DNA of 64,000 bases from Telopea speciosissima (taxonomy: Eukaryota; Streptophyta; Magnoliopsida; Proteales; Proteaceae), in contig NC_057923.1 of assembly GCF_018873765.1 (NCBI RefSeq), positions 19,191,913-19,255,912 of the forward strand, in the 5' to 3' direction. This document shows, one piece after another, positions 20,776 to 35,400 of this stretch; position 1 is the stretch's first letter, and every line of letters starts with the position of its first letter. The notes under the pieces are model-generated. The model saw nothing but the letters and a program-made list of their open reading frames with translations. It had not been told where the DNA came from and searched no databases. The position numbers and the translations under genes are program-made.

Positions 20776-23700
20776 ATACCTTCCCCTATATCAAGAACCT
20801 TGTCCTCAAGGTTCAGCTTTGGATAGTCGTGTTGCAAAAGCACCAAGTCCTCCCACGATGTGTCTTCAAGTGCTAGCCCCTCCCACTGAATGAGAACCTG
20901 ATGTAGTTGAATACCATTGTGTTGGATGACCCTGCGATCTAAGACAGCCAATGGTCGCACAATAGGATTAGCCCCTTCGGACATTGTAGGTAACGGAACT
21001 GGTGGAACCATTGGGTCTCCTTCGTAAGCTTTCAACAAGGAGACATGGAAAACCGGATGGATCTTGGCCGCCACAAGTAACAACAGCCGATATGCTACTT
21101 TCCCAATCTTCTTCTGTACTATGAAAGGCCCATAGTATGTCCTAGCAAATTTATGAGAAGAACGTTAAGCTAAGGAATTCTGTCTGTAGGGCTGCAACTT
21201 CACTGACACCCAATCCCCCTCTACAAAGATAACATCCTTCCTATGTTTATTGGCCTGAGTAGACATCACTTGCTGAGCATGCAACAAATTATTCTTCAAT
21301 CGCTGCAGAACCAGCTCCCTATCATACAACTGTTGATCAACAGCCTCCACCTTGGACATTCCGGGATCATACCGCACCAACAGGGGAGGTGTCCTCTTAT
21401 AAACTACTTCAAATGGAGTCATATGGGAAGAGGTGTGGAAAGAGGTATTAAACCAAAATTCAGCCCAAAGCAACATGTGAGTTCACCTAGAAGGTTGATC
21501 AGCGACAAAGGAACGCAAGTACATCTCCAAACATTTGTTGACAACCTTAGTTTAGTATCTGTTTGAGGGTGATAAGAACTGTTCATTCACAATGTAGTGC
21601 CTTGCAATCGAAATAGCTCTCTCCAAAAAATACTCAAGAATACAGGATCCCTATCACTCATAATGGATCTTGGAATACCATGTAGTTCACAAATTTCTAA
21701 TGCAAATACCAATGCCACATTTACCGCAGTAATAGGGGCAAAGAGAGCATAAAAGTGAGAGTACTTACTCAGCCAATCTACCACCACAAAAATAACAAAT
21801 TTACCTTGAGATAAAGGTAAATTGGTGATAAAATTCATTGCCACATCCTCCCAAATACCCTCAGAAATAGGCAAAGGCTGCAAAGACCCCCAGGAGCTGT
21901 AGTTTGATGCTTCATTTGTTGACAAACTACACAACTTCCCACGAAAGCCTTGACATCTTTTCGTAATCCAGGCCAGTGAAATAATATGGCCATCCTAGCC
22001 ACAGTGCGGGTGATCCTTGAATGACCCCCCAATCAAAGAGGAGTGAAACTCTGCCAATAATTTTTACTGAATAGTATAATCATTAGGGACCACCAACTTG
22101 CCTTGAATTAATAACAAACCATTCCTAGTAGAATAATCCACCACCACAGCGTTGCCTTCCACCACTTGTTGCCATAGCAACCTTGTAGAAGCGTGAGAAG
22201 GATGAATCACCTTCAATTGATCCAACACATGAAAGAAAGGTGCAGAAAAACTCATGAAAGATATTGATTCAACCTCAGGCTGTCTGGACAAAGCATCAGC
22301 TACCAGGTTTTCCCTCCCCGGCTTGTACACAATCTGATATTTGAACCCCAACAACTTGGTAACCCATTCCTGTTGCTCACGAGTCTACACCACCTAAACC
22401 ATCAAGTGTTCGAGGCTTTTGTGATCAGTCCGAATCACAAACGGATGTCCAAGTAAGTATTGTCTCCATTTCATTACGGATTCAGTGATGGCATACATTT
22501 CCCTGGCATAAGTAGCAGCCTTTTGCATCTGCGAAGTCAACTTCTTGCTAGAGAAGGCAATAGGGTGATAACCAGAACGCAAATCCAACTTAGAAAAATA
22601 GGTGGCTCCATGTAACTCATCTAACAGCTCATCAATAGTGGGTATAGGAAATCTGTCGGGTATTGTGATGGAGTTTAAAGCTCTGTAATCAGTACAAAAT
22701 CAACAACTTTCATCTTTTTTCCTCACTAAAACCACAGGTGATGAGAAGGGGCTAACACTCAGTCTGATTATCCCCTTATCGAGCATTTCTTAAACCAATT
22801 TTTCAGTTTCAGTTTTCTGAAAATGAGGGTACCTATACGGTCTAACATTAACAAGCCTTGACCCTGGCACCAAGTGTATGGAGTGATCATGCAACCGATT
22901 AGGAGGTAAAGTTGTGGGCTCAGCAAACACATCCTCAAACTGCCGTAACACTTCTTCTATCTCAGTATTGACAGTGTTGGGATTCTCGGTGAGCATCCAA
23001 TCCTCAACTTGTTGCAATTGACACCACCAATCTATAGCTTCTGCCTGCACCAATCTTCTTAAACAATTAAACTGCGCAGGTGCCTTTTCCAACATCACTT
23101 CGCCTTGCAAGTGAACTTGTTGGTTCCCCCATTGGAACTCCATAGTCAAATTCCTGTAATCACTAACAATTGGCCCTAATGTTTCTAGCCAATCCACCCC
23201 CAATACTACCTCAGCCCCTTTAATGGGTAAAACATATAAATCCAACTCAAACTTATGGTGTTGCAATTTGAGCAGGACCTTTTTGCAAACACCTGAACAC
23301 ATTAGCAAATCCCCATTTCCTAACATCACAGGAAATGGCTCAATATAGTATACCGCCACTTTCAAGTACCTAGCTACTCTTTCTTGAATGAAATTAGTGG
23401 TGCTACCTCCATCAATTAACACCATGACCTCCTTTCCAACCACCCTGCCCTTGACCCAAAGTGTCTTGGCCGATACAGCTCCCTCCAAAGCATTATACGA
23501 AATCTTTGGGGTACTTCTACTACACTCTCCAGCCGTAGGCACAACCTCAGACCGTTGTTCGTCCCTCTCACTTGCATCACTATCCTCCTCCCCATCATCA
23601 TTAGATGTTAACATCAAGAGCTGTTTCACCTTGCATCTATGCCCAGGTGAAAATTTCTCTTCACAATTATAGCACAGCCCTTTATCCCTCTTAGCTTGTA

Positions 23701-24639
23701 GTTCAGCTGGAGTTAGCTTTTAATAGGAAGTTTGGTTACTGTAATTGAGGCAACGGATGGTGCAGCTGCACCACCTGGTGAAGGGTTGGTGATAAAATTA
23801 CCTCCACCCTTCCAATTTCCCCCTCCTTTCCTAGTTAACTTTCGTAACTCAAGCACCTTAGCCTCATGAACTTTTGCTAAGGCTATAGCTTGCTGCAATG
23901 ATTGTGGTCTAGCCACCACAACCTCAGTTCTGATTTTAGTCTTCAAGCCCGAGATAAACACACTCACAAAAAAACATTCTGGTAGTCCATCAATTTGGGC
24001 ATACAAGGCTTCAAACCGACCCTGATACTCAGAGACACTTGTAGTCTGTGTCAACTTAGCAATTGCAGCCAAGGGATCGTCAAATTCAGAGGGACCAAAT
24101 TGAATCATAAGTTCTTGAGAAAAAACTTCCCAAGAATCACACGATTTGTTTCTCAACAACCAATGGAACCAATGCAAAGCTGAACCATCTAAATGAAAAG
24201 AAGCAAGTTCTACTTTGCGATCATCAGGAACACTATTTAAACACATGTAACTTTCAGCCTTAAATTTCCAATCCACCGGATTAGCACCATCAAATCTTGG
24301 AAAAGTGATCTTCAATTGCTTCTCCCAAGCTTGGACGACCTGTCGATTCCCTCCCAGGCCTCCATTGTTGAATTCCCTCTTGTGCCGCCCTGGATTTCTT
24401 GTTCCTTGCTCCAATTGAGCATCCATCGCCGTAAGCTTCAGCGTCAGATCTTGAAAAGCAAGTTGCTGATGAGTGGCCAATTCCTCTAATCTTCGTTGCT
24501 GATCTGCTATCCTCTGATCTTGAGACAAATGCAGATCTGTGAGTTTCAAAATGGCCTCCTCCAATTTGGCAAAGCGAGTACCCTCAGCCATGAGAAAATG
24601 AAAGCACCAAATGCAAGAAATGAGAATCTGGTCCCCAAA

Positions 24640-25022
24640 TGTAAGAGATGAGAATCTGGTTTATCAAGGCCGATAACTCCAATGAACTATTATTGATTAC
24701 AAGAACTTGTACAATCTGATTTTGAAAATTAGACACCTCCTCTGTATTACAAAATAAAGACTGTTTCAGAATTTGCTTAACTTCCACCAATCCCAAACCC
24801 TCCCTCTTTTAAAGAGTTATAAAACATGAGTGAGTTCAACTTCTCAAACAACTTAACCACTTTCTGTTTCTAACTCCAGCTGCTGCCAGCTCACTTTAAT
24901 TAGTTACATAATCAACTAACTTGACGGGCCTTGACGTTAGTCGACGACTTCTTCTAGTTGTAATACCCGCATTTTCCATGGTGCCATCTCCAGCTTCAAT
25001 TGTCTCAAATTGGGACATAACA
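24640..25022 (-). repeat. 5' LTR of the Ty3 chromovirus
   Basis: This LTR is about 383 bp, with the same termini as its partner. Just inside it, in element orientation, lies TTTGGGGACCAGATT, where the primer-binding site should be; I could not assign a tRNA to it. Confidence 0.85.
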
Positions 25023-25027
25023 TATGC

Positions 25028-25287
25028 CCTTTAGCAGCTGAGCGCTCTGGAAATCCAGAAATGCCTTTATTTTCGAAGACACCAAAGAAAATCCCCAACA
25101 TGTAGTGGAGCGTTCTTTAAGATTGATGAGAAGCACAATCGCAGCTGTCTTCAAAGATGACTTGGATATTCTTATTGCCGAATCTCTCCTAGAAATTCAT
25201 AAAAAAAATCACATCGTTGGAGGCAAAGGCAACAAGAGAAGGAATGTTTCTTGCCCTCAAAGTTGGGATTTGTCATCTAGAGATTGA
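25028..25287 (+). mobile_element. L1-type LINE, right half
   Basis: The plus-strand reading continues the LINE of 19,660-20,383 after the Ty3 insertion. WKSRNAFIFEDTKENPQHVV and ERSLRLMRSTIAAVF match the stretch that follows the zinc-finger region in plant L1 elements (typically W-x-x-RN-x-x-x-F). The frame ends at 25,287. No LINE tail or poly(A) was recognised beyond it. Confidence 0.6.
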
Positions 25288-25845
25288 ATTTAGGTGAATT
25301 ATTAAGGAAATTAATGAAGGAACCCCAACAGTTGAAACCATTCCTCTTGTTTCTTTTAGGCATGTTTGTGAAACAGCGAAGTTAGGGTTAAGGAACTCTT
25401 TCACGTCATATTTTTCTTCCTCCTAGACGCTTGACACTCCCTTTATCTTCTCTATTTAATGAAAAATGGTCAACCACCATCTTCAGAATTTAAGATTAAT
25501 GGACATGATGTTTGAGTAAGCAAATATGGAAAAACAGGTGTGAGGATGAAAGGAAGTCTCTCAACGAACCATAGGGAGGGGGGGGGAGGTGGGGGGGACA
25601 GTAAGACTGCTAACAAAGCTACCATTCTATGCTTCATTATATACACGCCGAGCATGATAATATGAATCACCAGTTTAACATTCTACTGCTCATTATATCT
25701 AACACAAAGCTCATAAGTTTTCACAAAAATGAAGTGATGCATCAGGCAAAGCAAATTGGTGCATTCAATCACCACATTCTTCCTTACCATTAAAAAACAA
25801 TCACCACATTCTTCCTCTCATCAGAAAGAGGGGGAGGGTAGGGGA
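25288..25845. other. Spacer with no recognised feature
   Basis: This stretch lies between the LINE remnant and the tandem duplication downstream of alpha-MPP. It contains a G-rich low-complexity patch (about 25,577-25,600) and no supported gene. Confidence 0.4.
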
Positions 25846-26153
25846 AGATTACTACATTCTTCCAGTGTTGGCACAATTTATTTTCTGAAGAAAATAGACT
25901 CGCATGATGGACGATTAAAAACATCACCATAAAACCATCAAACTCAGGAAACAAATATGAAAAATTTTCCCCTGGCAATAAACAAAGAATTACACCATAA
26001 GATTACTACATTCTTCCAGTGTTGGCACAATTTATTTTCTGGAGAAAATAGACTCGCTAGATGGGACGATTAAAAATACATCACCATAAAACCATCAAAC
26101 TCAGGAAACAAATATGCAAAACTTTTCCCTGGCAATAAATGAAGAATTACACA
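25846..26153. repeat. 154-bp tandem duplication downstream of alpha-MPP
   Basis: Bases 25,846-25,999 recur at 26,000-26,153 with only a few differences. Both units contain GTGTTGGCACAATTTATTTT. The duplication lies about 300 bp beyond the alpha-MPP stop codon, so it may fall within or just past the transcript 3' end. Confidence 0.9.
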
Positions 26154-26457
26154 AATTAAAACATGAAAAGGTATCTCACCCATCTGATCCAGGATGATCC
26201 CCACCACAGACCAACTTTAGGCAAATCATAAAGTCTCAGCATCAAAGCATCTGCTGCACAGGATCATCAATTTTATTGATCCTAACAAGAAACTCTGTTC
26301 AGATTTCCTCTTCCTTTTCTTTTTGCATTCTTTTTACTATTTATTTCGAACAGCTATTTGCCCAGGGAAGGGGTGCATCGAACATGTAAAAAGACGATCC
26401 AAAATCGCAAAAGAATGATGCCAAGCAGGATATAAGCCTAGCTGAGTCTGTCATTTC

Positions 26458-29400
26458 TTATTTTGCATGGAACTTGCTGCTAACGGAATCATAGCTAGGG
26501 ACATTGATAACTGCCAAAAAGAATAGGTTAACATCACAATCAGACACTAATGCAATCAAGAAAAAGTTGTCCACCATATGAATGCAAAACAATTACCATC
26601 TCCCCATGACGCCATTGTGAGTGGTGAGGAAACAATTTTCTGGGCAATGGAGGTAATATCCTTCAAAGTAACTTCTTCCACAGCCTTCAAGAAATGCCCC
26701 ACAGGCTTCCTGCAAAAGATATTAAAAAAATGTCTTTATAAGATTTATGCAATTTTGGACTACAAAATTAAAATGTTTGTAGTGCATCAATGATATGCTG
26801 CCCTCTTTTCATCAAACCTAATATTACCTTTATATTTCACTAGTCTTCATATGACGTAATTTTTACCATGAGTACCCTGCTCATTTTAACAAACTAATTT
26901 TGTTTCTTAATGTCCCCAATATCATTAAACTTTGTTAAGAAATTACTAGTGCTTGGATGCTCCCAAAATGAATAAATATATGCATCATCCACATGTTGCT
27001 AAAGTAAGAAGAAAATCCATGTGCAGAATGCACAAGGAAATTAAGTAAAAGATAGTGGGTGATTGATCAAGGATATACCTCTCCCCATATGTCAAAATCT
27101 GCCGTCCCATATCTTCTGATGCAACACTCTACATACACAACCAACAGCTTGCAAATAAAAGATATGCTTGAAGTAGATGAAAACATACAACCATAACAAA
27201 ATCACTCAAAACTCAAGTAGCTGTCAGCAATGCAAACTAACTACATACTCTAGATTCTAGATTCATCAAAACCGCAGACTTGGTCGTTGCTTTCGCACGA
27301 TCCAGCTGTGTTTGGTCGACTATAAGACGAGAACAATATAATATCAGAAACGAGTGACAAGGACATTTAAACCAAAGAAATGGAAGCATTGAACAAAGAG
27401 ATTCATCAAACCTTGTCCCGGTGTTGCAACTGCAAGTAGTTCTCTTGCTGCTAAATCAACAGCTTTTGACACGAACTCAGAGCCCTAGAGCCAGAAAGAT
27501 GAAATTATCATGTAGAATAATGAGGCAATATAAAAGGTCCACCCATGAAGATAAGAAATTTCACCAGACCAGCACAAGTTTAGCAAATTAATTTAGATTA
27601 TAGCGAGGCAAGGGCAGGGGAAAGAAGGGAAAGATTCAAATTATAGCTGAATTTCATAATCCCTGGCAACTTCAACGAGTACAAAGCATAAAAAAAGTTA
27701 AAGTAGTTTTCAATAGACAAGGATCCTTTAATACAGAAACTTGCATTTGAAAAGAGCAATGCAGATCAGACTGACCCTCCTGTCATCTGCACTGGCCGCC
27801 CCATTTATTAAATCATGAAAACAGGAAACATAAAGTTTTTCCATGGAATTGCCCTTGACCAAATGCAACATCAACCAAGAACGGGGTAAACGAGGTAGAC
27901 ACCATTTCCCTTACAAGTGATCTTCATTGATATATTCATTTTTGGATTGGATCTGCAGACGCAATTTGCATTTTCTTTGGATGGACAAAACCAAAGAATT
28001 ATTTTCATTACTGTGCAAGTCATATGTACGAGGTGCACTATAGTATCATCTAAGCCCATAAAAAAGAGACAAAGTGAAGGCACAGTTGGCTAGCTTTGTA
28101 GACCATTTCTATCAATATGACTTCTCTTTTCAGTCCTTTACCATGTTGAGTTACACCATCTGCCTTAAGGTCCTGATCAAAGGGTTTAACCAAAAATGCA
28201 ACAAACAAATGTTACACTAAGAGAACACCCTTCATTAATCAAATTAAATAAGAGATAATGTCACAGCACAAATTTTCATTCAGATTCTCAATCGGTCATA
28301 GTCGATTAACAAAAGTAAAGTTATCTCAATACCACACAAAAAAATGTTATCTTAACATCTAGCTTAAGATAAATAATTTTTTTACCAAGCACTACTCTTG
28401 TAAAAAGAGAATAAAGTATCAAGTTACATGTACCCGAAACCCTTTTCTTTCCATCATTTTGCGTTATTGCCTTCTTTGATTAGTGACAAATATGTGGAAG
28501 CCAAATGATATTTCATTAAATCATGAACCGTCTTACCTACACTGGTCAATCCTTGATGGCATATTGAATTTGGCAACTGGTAATTAAAAGAACACTAGAA
28601 AATGAGGTAAAAATACACATTATGTAGATAGATTCCCCTAAATGATGGGCGCAACAATGTCAGATGTAAATGTTCTCTCCCTCGCTCTCCCTAAATGATG
28701 TCAGATGTTCTTATTTTAATGTATGCTTGCTTCTCTTTTGCTCTTGCTCTCTGAGCACCCTGATACTAAGAAAGCAATCCATCATGAAGGATTGCCTTGT
28801 CACCTAGATGCCGCCTTGAGAACCACGTCTGATGCCCACCATTTGTTGGTTCTATCAAACAACTGTAGGACTGCTGAACCAATAGACATTTATAACCATC
28901 CACTTATTGATGTTTACATCATTTTCAGCTTTGTTGAAAACGTGGAAGCATGTGACATATTCAATGATAAATATCAAGCTTCAAACTTGCACAAATGGGA
29001 ACAATGAAGTGGATGCAGGTCGACACTCATCAAACCTTCACACGGCACTCAAACATGGTAAGATGGGCACTTATAATACAAATACAATAAGAAAGGAAAT
29101 ATATCAAGGGCCAATTCAGTGGTCTTCTGAATTATAATACCTTGATAAGAATCTGTACATTTAGTCCCCACATTAATTTGGAATTGATTTTGAAACATCA
29201 ATAGGCACAAATTACCTCAAGACAAAAAACAATTTCTCAAGTACAAAATACTAAGCAATATCTGAGATCACAAAAATCTGACAAAGTAACCATGAAGGGG
29301 AAAATGGAATATCTATCCGCTGCCACATGATACACGTCGTATAAAGTAAGGTTTCATAGATCAGGACCTAGGATCAGATTGTCCCTGATCTATCGTAAGC

Positions 29401-32400
29401 TATTTCATAGAAATTTAAGGAAAGCACGACAGCTGATCCTAGAAGAAACTAGGATAGGATCAGACCGGACTGATCCTGATCCAATCTTGGGATACGTGAC
29501 TGAATTCATGGATCCAAGTCCTCACTCCTTGATATAAAGCATTCCTGAATTCAAACAACAATTCAGCCTTATCCCAACTAAATGGGGTCGGCTACATGAA
29601 TCCCAGAAGAAACATAATATTAATAATATAAAGTAAGGGAATGTGCACACAAACTCTAGGGCATCGACCCAACTTAGGCACGAACTGCATCTTAACTGCT
29701 CAAAAATGAGCCCTAGACCTCGAGAATGGAGATATAAATAATACAAACAGTTCAGATAAAAAATTATCACTCACAAAGGTCCAATGAAAAACAGCAACAA
29801 ACTGGGGGAGGGGGGGGAATGAAAGTGTGAAACTTGGAGTTGTGAACATAGTAATAAAATAACATTCAGAGCAACGACAATGCAAGAGCATCCTTAGATA
29901 CCAAAATGAAGGCCACGGTTTGCTTCTTAGAATAATAGATCAATTCTAAGTAGCAGGGTCATTAATGTAATATTATATTGACTGTTGTATTGGATTAAGA
30001 CAGGTTACATGGGTATTTTCAATTATTATTTGAATTTAAAGTGGGTCCCATTAGGAGTAAGCTAGCTGATTAGGGTCTTTTTTTTTATTAGTGTTGTAAT
30101 ATGGGTTCAAGGGTAGAATTGTCCTAAGGGTATTTTTGTCCTTGTACCCATTCCAGAATGTTCTTCTCTTCATATAAATAAAGATGGCTATAGTCACTCC
30201 GACTCAAGCCAGTATTCACGGAATTCAACAATTAGCCTCAATTAGGATTAGAACTATTATTTAGTGGCTGTCATGGGCTACGTATGAAACCTGAAAATCT
30301 AGATTTTTCTATTTCAGTTGGGAAAGAACGGCGAAGTCCATCCGAACTGTCCAATGAAGAATAAGAGGAGAGCAAAGCACCAATGGTCGAAGACCCCACC
30401 GTGGTATGCGCCAATAAGACCACCAAAAGCCTCTGTGGCACTAGTGGTACACACAAGGAATGGTTTATGGATCTTAGATGCAAGCAGGTCCAATAATAAA
30501 ATTTGTGATCAAATTTGAGATAAAGGAAGCAGCTATGTTATACAACAACAACAACAACAACAACTCAGCCTTATCCCAACTAAATGGAGTCAGCTAAATG
30601 GATCCTTGCCCTCCAATCAACTCTATCCGAGGTCATACTTGATACAAGGCCTAAACTATGCATGTTTTTCCTCACCACTTCCCCTGAGGTCATTTTAGGT
30701 CTGCCCCTAGCACTTTTAGTTCCTTCAATTTGAATCAAATCACTCCTCTATATTGGGGCATCCAAAGGGCTCTACTAAACATGGTCATGCCATCTCAAAC
30801 AACTTTCTCATAGCTTATCATGTATCGGAGCTACTCCCAAAGCAGCTCTAAGAAGATCATTCCTTACTTTATCCTTCCTAATTTTGCCACTCATCCATCT
30901 CAACACCTTCATCTCCGCTATACTGAGTTTATCTATATGATGATTCTTAACTGCCTGACATTTCGCACCATGCATCATATCCAGTCGTATGATTGTCTTA
31001 TAAAATTTTCCTTCAAGTTTCAAAGGAATACACCAATCACACAACACTCCAGACGCACCTCTCCACTCCATCCATCCTATTTTAATTCTTTGTGAAACAT
31101 CATCCTCTATATCACCTTCTTTATTTATGATTGAGCCTAGATACCTAAATTAATCACTTTCTGGAATCTCTCTCTCATCAATTTTCACCACCTCATTATC
31201 CATCCTAGTGTAACCAAAGTTACACACTATATACTCCGTCTTTGTTCTACTTATCGTAAAACCTTTTAGGTAGAAATATGATCAATGTAAGGAAAGGGAA
31301 AAGAGATAAGCCCAATCTGCTTGGGATGAATAAGAGAGAAGAGAAAAAATAAAGTCTCTGATACCAATCCCATATGCTAAGCTCAACAGCTCCAAAACTC
31401 TTAATAAAACTCATATTCTTTATTCAAATCAATCTCCAATTGATGAGGGGTGTATCACATATATAAATTCCTTTTAAATTTCTAAATTGACTCATAAAAG
31501 AGACTTAATCACTCACCCTTAATAAATTAATTAAACTTAAAACAGAACACTATCACATTTAAATGCTAATCCCGTGTACCAACTTTATCCCAATTTTATG
31601 GGCTTATAAATTAAGCTAATTACAATGAAACCGAAAAGAAAAAAAAAAATAAAAGGCTCACCTATAAATAACTACCCAAAGGTCAATTTCAAACCACATT
31701 GGACTGCCAACTGCTCCTTGGAAGGGTCTACACTTACACAGGCACAACCATACAGGATTAATGTCTAATGCAACTGCATCAGCTACAAGTTACTCTTAGC
31801 TGTCTAGGAGTCCTAATGTTAGTTAGATTAGACTAGAATAAGGAGTCCTATTCATGGCAGTATGTTGTTTTCTTTAATTTCTTTTATATAAATATGTCAA
31901 CCCCCCCCCCTCTTTTAAGTTTAAACATAGTTGTCAAGGCGTCGCCAAGGTGCCACCTAGGCGTCCAGGCGGATTTCTAGGTGCCTAGGCGGCTGCCGTC
32001 TTATTGTAGAGCGCCTTGCACTGGTTTAATTGGTATCGAACCAGGTTCTGGCACCTTATTTATGCCAAATATCATTTAAGATAATACTATTCATAAATAA
32101 GCAAATACCCCCTATTTGAATCCAATAAAAATAGTTAAAAAAATAAAATTCCAAAAAGATAAAAAGTCAACCCCCCGTTCAAGAACAAAAATTGGATTTT
32201 TGGCGGTAGGTGAAATTTTCAACTTTCTAGTATTGGGGTTTTTTCTCAAATCTAAAAATTCCATAAATCTTATTATGGTAAAACATTGCTAAAAACCAAA
32301 AAGTGCGGTAAAATATTCATTTGTTTTGACATCTTATAAAATATTTTCATTCAGACCAATTTTGACAGCATTCGCGCACATGAAATAAGGTTTGACAGGA

Positions 32401-35400
32401 ACATAACTCCTTCAATATAAATCAGATTTAAACAATCTTGGATTTGTTGGAAAGCTGGTTTTGTGCCCTACCTAATACAAAAAAATCCCATGTAAAAAAA
32501 TAATCATTTGATCAATCAAATTTATTAGAGAACAAGAACATTTCCTAAATCGAGAGCAGGTTAATTACATAATGATAAGATCATATTTTCTAGGAACAGT
32601 ATAAACCAAATGTGAGACTAGGCATACCTGAAAAATAACCAATTCCAAGAACATATAAACCAAATGTACGTTTTGATTGTTTCAAACTTCCAAAAGCTTG
32701 CTTCTTTAGTTCTGTTGTCTTCTCTTTCTATGTTGATTTTTGATTAGTCAATGTGGCTTAATATTGATTTTTTATGACTCGGTGTGACTTATTGTTGATT
32801 TTTTATGATATAAGATACATATTGTAGCATGCTAAATAATGCTAGAAAAAAAAAAAGGAAAATGTTAGAATATATGTACTCCAGAATACCGTGGGGGTAT
32901 TCTGGTCCTTTTGGGGTATTTTTATGTTATTAAGTGTACTTAGCTTATGTCAGCTATGTGGGTTTTAGTCCCACATCGCCTAGCTTAGACTATTTGTAAT
33001 TTCCCCTCTATTATAAATAGAGGGGCTTACCTATCAATACAACAAGCCATTCCATTATTTTATTCCCTCTCTCTGACCCGCGGTTCAACCAACATGGTAT
33101 CAGAGCTGGTCTGATCTAGGTTAGAGAGAAGAAAAAAAACCCTATTTCTCCCTACTCCTCCATCGATCTCTCTCTTCTTCTCCCTTTCTCGGTTTTCTCC
33201 TTCTCCTGTTCTTCTTCTTCTCAGCCTATAAAGGGGCAGCACTAATGAGGTAATCTGAGTATATCGATGAGTTAGTTGCTGCCCTCCCTTCCTTTAAATT
33301 TTTTTATTAAAAAAAAAAAACCTGCTCGAACCCTGCTGGAGCCACATCTGCGATTTGGAGTTCCCCTTTTCTTTGGAGATCAGATCTCTCTCACCTAATG
33401 AAAATTGATCCTCCAATTTTGGAGCACCCTATGCAGCCTTTTTCCAGCCCTATTTTGCCCTATTCCAAAACCTAACTTCGCTTTTTTTTGTCTCTCCATC
33501 TTTTATTAAGTTTTCCAAGCATAATCCCCAAATCGATCTCACTTTGTCAGGGTTTTGAAAAACCCTGACTCCAATCGATTTTAGGGCTTCCCTTGTCAAA
33601 TGCAGCTAATTTTTCAGGGATAATTTCCTACTACTACCAGCCTTAATCGACCTCAGTTTGGCCACTATCTGATGGCTGGATTTGTACCTACAGCAAAATC
33701 TTCTCAAGTTGCTATTTTTGGTTATCTGTTAAAACCCTGACTCAAATCGACATTAGGGTTACAGGTTTCAGTTTGTGCTGCCTTTTGGAGGGATGCTTAC
33801 TCCACCTACAAGAATCACTCGACCTCAGTTTCAACCTCTTTCCAAGTGTTTGAAGACCCCTAACCCCAATCGATCCATCTTTTCAGGGGTTTTCAAAACC
33901 TTGCCAAATATCGATTTCAGGGTTAGGGTTGATTGTTGCTATTGGAGTTTTTTTGGGAGGTGTTTCTACCATCAAGAAGGACATTCTACTTCAACTATTC
34001 CTGACTTGACAAAGGTCTATTGCACATGATAGCTGCTGCCCTATTTTTCTGCAATTTTTTGGTGTTTCTCCCACGTGAAGATCAAGTCTCAATTACCAAA
34101 GAGATTGGTTATTCGAACTGGAGATCCATTCCAGCAGTGGTGGTCAGCATCTATTACCCGAAGACATCAGTATCACCTTTGACAAGTCATCATCACTTTG
34201 TTGAAGCCCCCTTCCCTACAATCGATCTTCCCTTTCAGGGTTTTTTACAAAACCCTAACTATAATCGATCTAAGGGTTAGGGCAGTCCACTATTGCTGAT
34301 TTTTTTAGGAGAGTTTTATAAAAATCAGAGGAGTATTCAGCCCCTATTTTAGCATCATTCATCAGTTCTTTTTGGAAAAACTCAGGTTCATTCTTATGGC
34401 TCAATTTCTCCAATTATCAACCTATTTTTCTTACTTGTTCCTATATGGCTAGCTGCTTCAACTACCTATTGATCTGTCTGGTTATTTATCTTACATTTGC
34501 TGGTTAATTTGAGCTTTACTACCTACATGGCTGGTATTATTGTTTGGTTTCTGTAAGCATGACTGGTTGATATGTTACTGCTGCCTTTATGTGGTATCCT
34601 ACTGCCCTATTATTCTGACTGAGTTTCCTACTATTGGAGATCGAATTTCTTTCATTCTTGAAGACTCGAATCTGCTATCCTAGAGATCAGTTTATTTGGG
34701 ACTACAACAGTGTGTTCCACGGTTCTTGGTTGGAACTACGAACCTATTCAGTTATGTGAAGCTTTTCTGGTCCATATCTGGCTCACCTTGGAGCTTGAAT
34801 CCTAGCATTGTTACTAATTCAGATCTGATCCAATTTTTGTTGAAGCTTCTACAATCCATTGCTGTCCAGATATCTTTGTTTGTTCTTTTAAGCATGTGGG
34901 AGTTTATACATTGGGGTTTTTGCACACTTGTTCCTCCTTGTTTGAAGATTGATCAAGCCTTGAAGAATGGAGCCTTTCCTTACTTCAAATCAGATCTGTA
35001 TACTTGTCAGATTTGAATATTGGAGTTAGGAGTTTCTCCCCTGCAGGAGTTTCCATCAAAAGTGTTTGTTTGATCGTTTGAAGATGGTTGGAGATTTCTG
35101 TGTTGCATTACTTACTCCGTACTTCATTATCCCACTGCTTTTTTCTTCACCACCTCCCAAACCATCCCTTTGGCATAACCCATAACCACCTTGGAAGTTA
35201 ATGGTATTCTATTCATTGCCATTTCTTCTTTTTCCATTACCCTTGGCAGCTCTTGGAAAATTCTGGAATATTATGTTTTGCCCTATATCTTTCATCATCC
35301 CTGTTATGTCCACTTGTATTACACGTGAGGGGGGGATTATATACAGTATACCTGCAGCCATTGCAGAAATCAGAACTTGCATGAACACTTGGTACAAACC

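Larger units (their letters stand above)
20384..25022 (-). mobile_element. Ty3/gypsy chromovirus (Reina-like), full-length but broken
   Basis: A 4.6-kb element bounded by two LTRs and flanked by TATGT (20,379-20,383) and TATGC (25,023-25,027), a nearly intact 5-bp target duplication. It reads on the minus strand. Parts in order are gag-like (24,591-23,713), protease and start of reverse transcriptase (23,629-22,790), ribonuclease H region (around 22,588-22,390), integrase (about 22,350-21,170) and a C-terminal chromodomain (within 21,083-20,652; VLIQWEGLALEDTSWEDL). A purine tract lies just inside the LTR at about 20,776-20,790. Short LTRs, total length and a chromodomain fit the Reina-like chromoviruses. 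By eye the LTRs match at roughly nine bases in ten, suggesting an age of several million years or more. It carries roughly half a dozen breaks and is inactive. It sits inside a LINE. Confidence 0.85.

Noticed and set aside
33540-34285. Telomere-like AACCCTAA/TTAGGG motifs
   Set aside because: They are isolated motifs spaced by unrelated sequence inside an LTR element, not a tandem telomeric array.
33540-34285. Possible CRISPR-like spaced repeats
   Set aside because: The repeats are imperfect and unevenly spaced, and the sequence is plant nuclear DNA.
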